Source: Lumbricus terrestris
Taxonomy: Eukaryota > Annelida > Clitellata > Crassiclitellata > Lumbricidae
Assembly (NCBI GenBank): GCA_949752735.1
Contig: OX457036.1
Coordinates: forward strand, 94,064,198 to 94,128,197
Direction of reading: 5' to 3'
DNA length: 64,000 nt
Shown: positions 56,791 through 64,000 of the stretch, piece after piece
How positions within the stretch are numbered: position 1 is the stretch's first letter
How the letters are laid out: every line of letters begins with the position of its first letter
Made by a program: the position numbers and the translations under genes
Notes under the pieces: generated by a model
What the model was told of the DNA's origin: nothing
The model's input: the letters and a program-made list of their open reading frames with translations, nothing else
The model's database searches: none

Positions 56791-56999
56791 ATGGTCAAAT
56801 GTTTGAATGGCAGTGCCTTATACGCAGCTGCAGGATTTTACATATATTCCACTTTGGGAACGTTGGGTCACACTCGCTATAATATTATTATGCATCAATG
56901 TTTTTGCATATACTGAAATTTGCCCCACTGCTCCAAAATTTACATTGATTGTAATTGTCAATCTAGTATGAATATTATTACTAATAGAAATAGTAGTAG

Positions 57000-59060
57000 T
57001 AATGGGCCTAATGTTGTTATTATTAGACTTGTTTTTCTAACTTTTTATTATTGTGATTAGTTTGTTTGGGGGTTATTTTATGAAAAAATCACTATTTACA
57101 GATATTTAATTTATTTTGAGCACTTCCGTCTATGAAAAGACAAATTGCTTAGTATGACGATGTAGCCCCACATTCCCTTTATAAAATGGTATAATACTTT
57201 TATCTTTATTATAAATGAGGGATAAGATAATATAGTCGATTATCTAAGTGGGTGGTTTCCACTCCCCACTTGGTACCTTAGGTGTATTGGCCACTATTTT
57301 CAGCTGTCAATTAATTTTATAGCCCGTGCTGTCAACATTTTAACTTCACACGCGATTCGAAAGCTATGCACATTGATCGCCTGTCTTTATTAACACGCCA
57401 TTTGCTTGCACTGAAACCACCGATGATATATTGATGATTCAAACCAATACATTAATGACGTCATGGCCGAACATTCTTATCGAGCGTTATGCCGTTAATT
57501 AATATTATTCCTAATTAATCTTAACCATGTCGTATGTATCAGTATTTAAGACGCAATAATTTTCGCCGATCGATTTTCAACGAACCAATAGATTTCTAAC
57601 CTCATTTTTTGCCGAGGTCAGATCTTTTCGCACGCGGTTTCGCACAAATGCGGACGGGTTGTAACTGGGTTGGACTGAAAAACTAAATTTCACGGGCAAC
57701 GCCGGGCACCCCAGGGTCGGAACGGGTTGGGACCGATGGAAGGCGAAGTGAGAAGGGCGGCGTGGGAGCGGGGTCAGGCGTGACGGGAGCGGGGTCAGGC
57801 GTGGCTGGGAACTAAAAACCGAAATTTCCCGGGCAACGCCGGGTGATTCAGCTAGTATCTTATACTGAAGTCTTCCCGGAAATTTGTTTTTCGCCCACAG
57901 CCAAACTTGGGGCATTACTTTTTATGGCCCACCCTGTATACAATGTTCATTCTAGGCATCTCAGGCAGGAACTCTTCACAGAAATGACATTTCTAAAAAA
58001 ATTGCCTCAAATTATGACATTTTTTGTTACTGTTAACATTACTGCATGGCACGGACTCTTGCAAAATACCATGATATTATTCACTATTAAAATTTATGAC
58101 TATGTTGTCATTATTTATTAGTATGATATATGATTCTATCATACTGCTAATGATGAATATAAATAATTGCTAATATTTCTATACCAATACTATTTTTGCA
58201 ACTAAACAGAAATGATATTCCCTTAGAGAAATTTGACAATCTGATGACAGCTCTTAGTTGCTGTTTATATTTGAATTACATGAATTCTCATAATAGCCTA
58301 TATGATTGTAATGCTATTATTTGCTATTATCATAATTATATAATACTATCATATTATGATGAATAAAATGTACTACTAATATTTATTGAAGTATAAGACC
58401 GCTCTTGTCAGCACTGAAATAGTAGAGCTGGGCATTTTTTAGCGTGCAGTTGCACACAAAATGTGCAGTTATAAAAGGATTTGTTCAGTTGTAGAAGCAG
58501 TTCTGTGCAATTAAAAATAGTTGAAAACAGTTAGTTGTGATTCGATTGGAAGTAATATACCATGGAGGATGGGAAAGAAAAGAAGCGGCTGTGCAGTTCT
58601 AAAAATTTCTTCAGAACAGCCCTATAGTAGAGCAACTTTGTAAAGATGGCAGTTTAAATGCTGCCATTTAGTGCGAAAATTCAACACATTTCTAACGGGA
58701 GGATCTCATCCCCACCTCAAACCCTCTCCTGCCCATCGCTACGCGCTTCGGTGTAGTCCACCGGACTTTCGTTTGTCCTCCCCAACTCCTTTGATTTCCC
58801 CCCCCACAGGATAGTACAAGATTAAACACTGCATCTCTGTCTCTACGTCATTACAAACGTACATCATGCGCACGCACACACATACTCAGCTCATGAGCAT
58901 AAGGGGTTGCATACCAGTGCTTATCTCCCGCTGGCGCTGCGCTTCAATCTGATAGCCAGGCTGCGGGGGTCAAACGAAACCGTATAAGCTTCATTATCAG
59001 GTGTTGTTGAGTTGACCGGGCGTCTGGTTTATTTGGGTGCAGGGTCGGTCCGACTCAACA
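57000..59060. other. Stretch without recognised gene
   Basis: AT-rich single-copy-looking DNA apart from the Helitron-like end at 57855. 58680-58990 is C-rich with GCTACGCGCTTCGG and GCTGGCGCTGCGC motifs but has no coding frame. Confidence 0.5.
57200..57855 (+). mobile_element. Helitron-like 3' end (upstream limit unknown)
   Basis: CCCGGGCAACGCCGGGTG (stem) followed by ATTCAGCTAG|T at 57841-57856 is the same terminus type as at 52789, in + orientation. A sub-repeat of GGGAGCGGGGTCAGGCGTG lies just upstream. A putative frame on the minus strand here is not a gene. Confidence 0.6.
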
Positions 59061-59069
59061 ACACCTGAA

Positions 59070-59250
59070 ATCGGCCCAGCTGTCTGGAATGGGCTCACAC
59101 AGGGCTAAGTCTACTTCTTGGGGATCTTACTGAAAAGTCTTTTTTTTGTTAAACTCAAAAGTGTCCGTTTTGCCGTGCTAAAGTCGGGAGCGCTTCTGAG
59201 CAGTCCCCATGAAGAAGCGCTTTATAAATTCATGACCAATTGACCATTGA
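59070..59250 (+). mobile_element. LINE 3'-end fragment
   Basis: GCCCAGCTGTCTGGAATGGG then GTCGGGAGCGCTTCTGAGCA and GAAGAAGCGCTTTATAAATT, ending in repeated TGACCAT units. Confidence 0.75.
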
Positions 59251-59439
59251 CCATTGGGTTTTACTCCTCTCGCTGGCGCCCATGCAATACTTACTGATTA
59301 TGGCCTAATTAAGCTTACCTGACTGAAATATCAGTGCAGTGCAACCTTTTAAAACTGCACAAATTATGAATAAATTGCACTAATGTAGTCCACATTGTAA
59401 ATATTTGAAATTTCTCTACAACAAACTGAAATTACGTCA

Positions 59440-59715
59440 GTGAGACCCGCTTATTCGCCGGTTGTTTGTATACAAAAGGATTCATATCCCTTCTCATCTG
59501 ATCTTCAGATCCTCCACCTTCCAATCCTAAATGACACCAAAGGCACCCTAACAGCTAGCTACTCTGCCCCTCTAGCAATCGGACTCGGATCTCCTTCTGA
59601 GTATCCGTTGACCAGTTCTTTTACTCGATATAGCGAACGTGAATATGCTGGAGCCCACGATTGACTTTCGAGTGGTGCCTCAGAAGCTCAGAAATTAAGA
59701 TTAAAATATAGAAGT
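59440..59715 (+). mobile_element. Second-family LINE 3' fragment
   Basis: GTGAATATGCTGGAGCCCAC, GATTGACTTTCGAGTGGTGC and AGAAATTAAGATTAAAAT match the tails at 48735 and 50306. Confidence 0.65.
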
Positions 59716-59764
59716 AATTAGAGGGAGCATGTACTTGCCCCTATAAACCTGATAACTATTTTTC

Positions 59765-60650
59765 ATTCATTCACTCTTCAATGGACTTATTGCGCCCCTT
59801 CGGTAATCTACCTTTTACGTAATGTAATGTATACAATGTAATTCAGACAATTCATAATATAGCATCGTCAGTAGCAAGCCACTTCTAGGATGCTTTACAC
59901 GCATAATGTCAACTGTCAGAGCAAATGTCATGAGCTCATTAGCAAGTGCAGCTTCAAAATGTTTTTTAAAAGTCGATTCAGTTTTGATTTCCTGGATAGT
60001 TGATGGAAGACTGATCCAGGCGCGTTGGCCTGCGACGCGAAAGGCGCGATCAACCATTTTAGTATTCGTCGCAGGAATGGACACGTCGGCGCCGCTCGGC
60101 GGTCTTGGACGATCGAAGCCGGGACCTGCTTGGATCGTCTGCTAACGGTTTGATGCTGTCCGCGAGCTTGCCTGGTGCGCAATTGTTGAGGCATTTGTAG
60201 GCCTACATTAGGATACAAATTTTGAAATTGATCCGGTCACCTATGCCAAGCCACTGAAGCTGGTCCGGAATCGCGCTAGAAACGTGGTCGAATTTTTTCA
60301 ATCGCAGGACCAGACGAGCAGCAGCATTGAAGACCGCATGGAGCAGAACGATACTGCGCTATGGCAAGCCAGCAAAGGCGACATATCAATAATCGATTCG
60401 GCCCAAGATCAAACTTTGTATCAGGTGGCGTGTCACATCCTGTGTGAGTGACCGAGACACAGCTAGATCTCAGCTGTCTCAGTATTGCGGGGCTGGTTCT
60501 CACAACTGCAGTGATATGTGATGTCATTGACAGGTTACTGTCGAGTAGAAGACCAAGATCGCGGACCTCATTCTTTAGCACGACCGCATCCCCAACAATG
60601 ACGAATGGGCTGGAATGTAGCCTACTAGGCCTACTTATTGATTTTTAACA
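59765..60650 (-). mobile_element. Degraded LINE reverse-transcriptase C-terminal region
   Basis: Frames with shifts: VRDLGLLLDSNLSMTSHI (the LGV-LD-L block after the RT core), then DRAFRVAGQRAWISLPSTIQ (the AFSVVGP-WN-LP block). Broken into at least three frames; a third LINE lineage. Confidence 0.8.
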
Positions 60651-60969
60651 AATATCTTTGAATTTAAAAAATAATAATAAAGTGAAACGTAGAAATTTAC
60701 ATTAATAAACCTATTTGAAAAATACCCATGCAACTTTTTATGGATTAATTTTCTGCATTGCTTTTTTCAACCAATTGCTACAACAAATTAATACCGTGGC
60801 GATCTTGTTTTGCCCCTCCTGCAAAAATTTATGCGGGCGCCCAAGCGCATTAAGACTATAATATAGTGCGGTCCAGGGTGCTATTATTACCTTCCAATGG
60901 CCCCGTGTGAGGTCCATTTCTAGCTGCTACCACCAATAATTGCGGCAGCTCAGGGTCATTGCTCGCTCT

Positions 60970-61570
60970 CTGATCAAATCAAATCAAAATCAAATCATTT
61001 TATTCTGTAACCAATCACTTATTACAGTCAAACAAAATTACATGTAACATAATCAATTGGGAATGGCCACAAGGATGGGCCCTGAAGGGATCACTGACCC
61101 CGCTAATAGGGACACCTACATACTTGTGAAACAAAAAGATGGGACGGCCGATAATTGCTATTAACTAAGAGGTGAATTATTACAATGATTACAACTATAC
61201 TTCAGATATCTTAACTAAACAAGAGAAAAAAGTAAACTCTTAACTAGATAAGAAAGAGTAAAGATTAGTAAATGCAAAACAAGTATGTGCGAGTCGCTTA
61301 AATAGACCATCATTATGATACTTCATAACACATTGTTGCTATTACCAACTAGGTGAGAGCGTAACTTTTTCTTAAATAATGATAATGATGGAGATTGCCT
61401 GACTTCTAGAGGGATTTTATACCAGATTGAGGGACCAGTGGCTCTAATAGAGAATAGACGGGAATTAGTGCGAGCAAAGATACTTATGTAGTTCGAGGAG
61501 TTTCTTGTTGAATGAGAATGGATCTGTGAACCAAGATTAAAGAATCCATTGACAACAGGAGGGAGCAAAC
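60970..61570 (-). mobile_element. LINE-type fragment with (GATTT)n tail
   Basis: The frame RATGPSIWYKIPLEVRQSPS then FKKKLRSHLV is a reverse-transcriptase C-terminus. The element 3' end at about 60975-61000 is (TTTGA)n. Different from the main family; it abuts the + strand LINE fragment at 61571. Confidence 0.8.
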
Positions 61571-62185
61571 CGTGGACTTCTTAAGCTGCAGCTTCTCTTG
61601 TCCATGCATTTGTGCTGAGCCGCCTCGACTACTGCGCCTCCATATTTGCTGGTCTCCCACGGGTTCGAATTGAGAGGCTGGAGAGTGCCCACTGAGCTGC
61701 AGCTCGACTTATTGGGGGGGTTCACTAAGTCTGACCATGTATACCAATATATGCGCGAGGTCTTGCACTGGCTTCCTTTCCTGCAGCGCATCTCATTTAG
61801 GATTGCATCTTTGGTGTGGCGATGCTTATCAATCTGGGCCCCCTCTTATCTGTCCGAGTTTTGTCCCCCCCCTCCACTTGCATAGGCCGCCGCGCACTGC
61901 GCTCTGCCGTTGATAGTTATTTAATGGTTCCTTTCACACGCTCCTCAACAACGCAGAAGCATTCGTTCTCTGTGGTTGGTCCAACAACCTGGAATGGACT
62001 TCCCTTGACTATGCGACACCTCCCAAGCTGTTCTCAATTTCACAACCCAAGCTGTTTTTAATTTCACAAACTGTTGAAGACCGTTTTTTCGCTTGATCTC
62101 GACCGGGAGCACGTTTGAGTAGGTTACTGTAGGTACCTTGATAAGGCGCTACATAAATTATGATTGATTGATTTGTTGATGCCTT
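61571..62185 (+). mobile_element. LINE C-terminal/3' fragment with (TGAT)n tail
   Basis: SDHVYQYMREVLHWLPFLQR and [19 protein letters not shown], then GATAAGGCGCTACATAAATT and (ATTG)n. It contains an internal ~30-bp duplication (CCAAGCTGTT.T.AATTTCAC) at 62025-62070. Sister copy of 22380-22675. Confidence 0.88.
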
Positions 62186-62189
62186 AATC

Positions 62190-62797
62190 CGGCCCTCGAT
62201 GATGATGATTTTGACGATGATGATGGTGATGATGACGACGATGATTGTGATAATGATGATGGCACTGGTCATTATATTGGCTATACTCATAATCACGACG
62301 ATAATGAAGTCAAAGATTATGATGAAAATAAATACGATAATGGTTATGATAAAGAATTCCACGACGGGAATGATTGTGGAGCTTATGATGATGATGATGA
62401 TTATGACCATGATGATTATATGATAGCGATGATTATGACGATGATGATGACGATCATGAGGGTGACAACAATGACGATTTCAATGGCACCGTAACACAAC
62501 CATGCCGTTACAAGGTCGCCTGACAACAACGACGACGACGACGATGATGATGATGATGACCCTGATTATGGCACTGATTTTGCTTAGTACACTATATTTT
62601 CACGACGAAATTGAAGATAAATATGATGATGAAGATAAATATGATGCTGAGGATAATTATGATGATTGTGATTGTGATGATTGTGAATGAGATGATAATG
62701 ATTGTGATGATTGTGATTGTGATGATGATTGTGATGATAATGATTGTGACAATGATGATAGTGATGATAATGATGAATGTGATGATGATGACGATGG

Positions 62798-62840
<43 letters not shown>

Positions 62841-62996
62841 CGTGATGTTGAAGATTAGTAATCATGATTGGTGGTGGTGGTGAGGATCGTGGTGGTGGTG
62901 AGGTGATGGTGGTGATGGTGGCGGTGGTCGCGGTGGTGGTAGGGGTGGTGGTGGTGGCGCAGGAGGTGGTGGTCCTGATGACGATTATTATGATGC

Positions 62997-63048
<52 letters not shown>

Positions 63049-63745
63049 ATCAATGACGATTTCTCTGAGACCGTACAGCAGCCCTGCCGTTTCAAGGCGC
63101 CTGACGATGATGATGACGACAACGACGATGATGCTAATAGTGATAACAATGCCGCTACAAGGCGCCTGATAATGATGATGGCGACAACGACGATGATGAC
63201 GATACTGATTTTTCTTATTATTCTCTATTTACGACGATATTGAAGATACAGATGATGAAGAAAAATATGATGATGATTGTGATAATGACGATGATGATAA
63301 TGATGATGATGATAATTATGATGATGATTATGATGATGACGACGACGATGATGATAACACTGATTATGATATTGATTTTACGTGTTATTCTATATTTTGA
63401 CGACGATATTGAAAAAATAAAGCTGATGATGAAGATAACTGTGATGATGATGCTTACGACGAACACGATGATGATGGTAACGACGATGATGATAATGATG
63501 ATGATTATGACGATGACGATGACAATGACGATGAAGATGATATATTGTTGTTGCTGCTGTTCATGTTGCTGTTTCAGTAGTTGTTGTTGTTGTTGGTGGT
63601 GGTGGTCGTGGTGGTGGTGTTGGTGGTGGTATTGGTGGTGGTGGTATTGGTGGTGTTGGGGTGGTGGTATGTTGGTGGTGGTAGATGTGGTGACGGTGAC
63701 GATGATGATGATGGTGGTGGTGGAGGTGATGATGATGATGCATGA
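62190..63745. repeat. GAT/GAC/GGT compound satellite, ~1.55 kb
   Basis: Long stretches of (GAT)n, (GAC)n and (GGT)n with three or more recurring non-repeat modules (GACGACGATATTGAAGAT-like and GCCGTTACAAGGCGCCTG-like). Met/Ile/Asp and His frames on both strands are artefacts. Confidence 0.93.
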
Positions 63746-63845
63746 TTAAACTTAGGTTATTATATTGATGACGAAGTTGGTGTTGCTGTTATTGTTGTTG
63801 GTGGGGTGGTTGTTGGCGGTAGAGGTGGTGGTAGAGATGGTAGTG

Positions 63846-64000
63846 TTAACCCTCAACAGCTAACCTGGGGTCCATTCGGACCCCAAGCATGTTCATCGTA
63901 TGTTTTTTCATATTTATGAAGTGGCTGCAACCCTAATATTTTATGTAATTGTTTGCATTTATGTTAGGTTGCTGTTCCTGGAAAAAGTTTTTAAAAAATA
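63846..64000 (+). mobile_element. Possible TTAA-flanked element, left end, runs off window
   Basis: TTAACCCTCAACAGC at 63846, followed by the inverted hairpin GGGGTCC/GGACCCC. It resembles the TTAACCCT end at 48001. The right end is beyond the window. Confidence 0.4.

Noticed and set aside
57577..57915. 112-codon minus-strand frame rich in Pro/Arg
   Set aside because: It overlaps the GC-rich repeat units of the Helitron-like end; the repeated LTPLPSRLTPLPRR reflects a DNA sub-repeat.
62199..63749. Met/Ile-rich, His-rich and Cys/Trp-rich frames
   Set aside because: Products of the GAT/GGT/TTG satellite on either strand, with no start context or conserved block.

Overview
The window is animal nuclear DNA: genes are split by GT-AG introns with conserved phases, and most of the remainder is non-LTR retrotransposon debris, tRNA-derived SINEs, small DNA transposons, Helitron-like ends and microsatellites. 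It comes from a draft assembly with a 200-N gap at 56301-56500. The gene content (VARP/ANKRD27-like, FYCO1-like, DEG/ENaC channels) fits an invertebrate metazoan with ancestral-type gene structures. I cannot name the lineage from sequence alone. Most of the listed short open frames are noise. The two large genes had to be assembled exon by exon from splice sites, reading phase and similarity to family members recalled from memory, with no alignment run.

Layout. (1) 467-16338, + strand: 18 exons of a VPS9-domain protein resembling the N-terminal part of VARP/ANKRD27. All phases fit, and the frame closes with a stop before any ankyrin repeat. One intron carries an almost intact antisense L2/CR1-type LINE (1383-4541); another carries a 1.3-kb hAT-like element with an 8-bp target duplication. 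(2) 41147-20289, - strand: a complete 20-exon FYCO1-like gene of 1487 codons plus stop. It has a RUN domain, a long coiled coil, a FYVE finger, an LC3-interacting motif and a GOLD domain. Genes 1 and 2 are convergent, about 4 kb apart at their stop codons. (3) 46506-44890 and 55756-54147, - strand: a tandem pair of single-exon DEG/ENaC channels. The first is intact; the second has a one-base frameshift. (4) 56-64 kb: no gene recognised; LINE fragments, a gap, a Helitron-like end, and about 1.6 kb of GAT-rich compound satellite.

Mobile DNA dominates. One LINE family leaves its conserved 3' end (around GCGCTATATAAATT) more than a dozen times, often next to a tetranucleotide microsatellite. A tRNA-derived SINE has borrowed that LINE tail. 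At least seven short hAT-like elements with different terminal inverted repeats occur, five with good 8-bp duplications, and several share an internal motif close to CGACTAAAAAAGGTCATCA.

Functionally, the VARP-like and FYCO1-like genes both belong to endosome/lysosome Rab traffic (Rab GEF or effector; Rab7/PI3P/LC3 adaptor). The DEG/ENaC pair is unrelated. I saw no CRISPR array, rRNA or functional tRNA gene.
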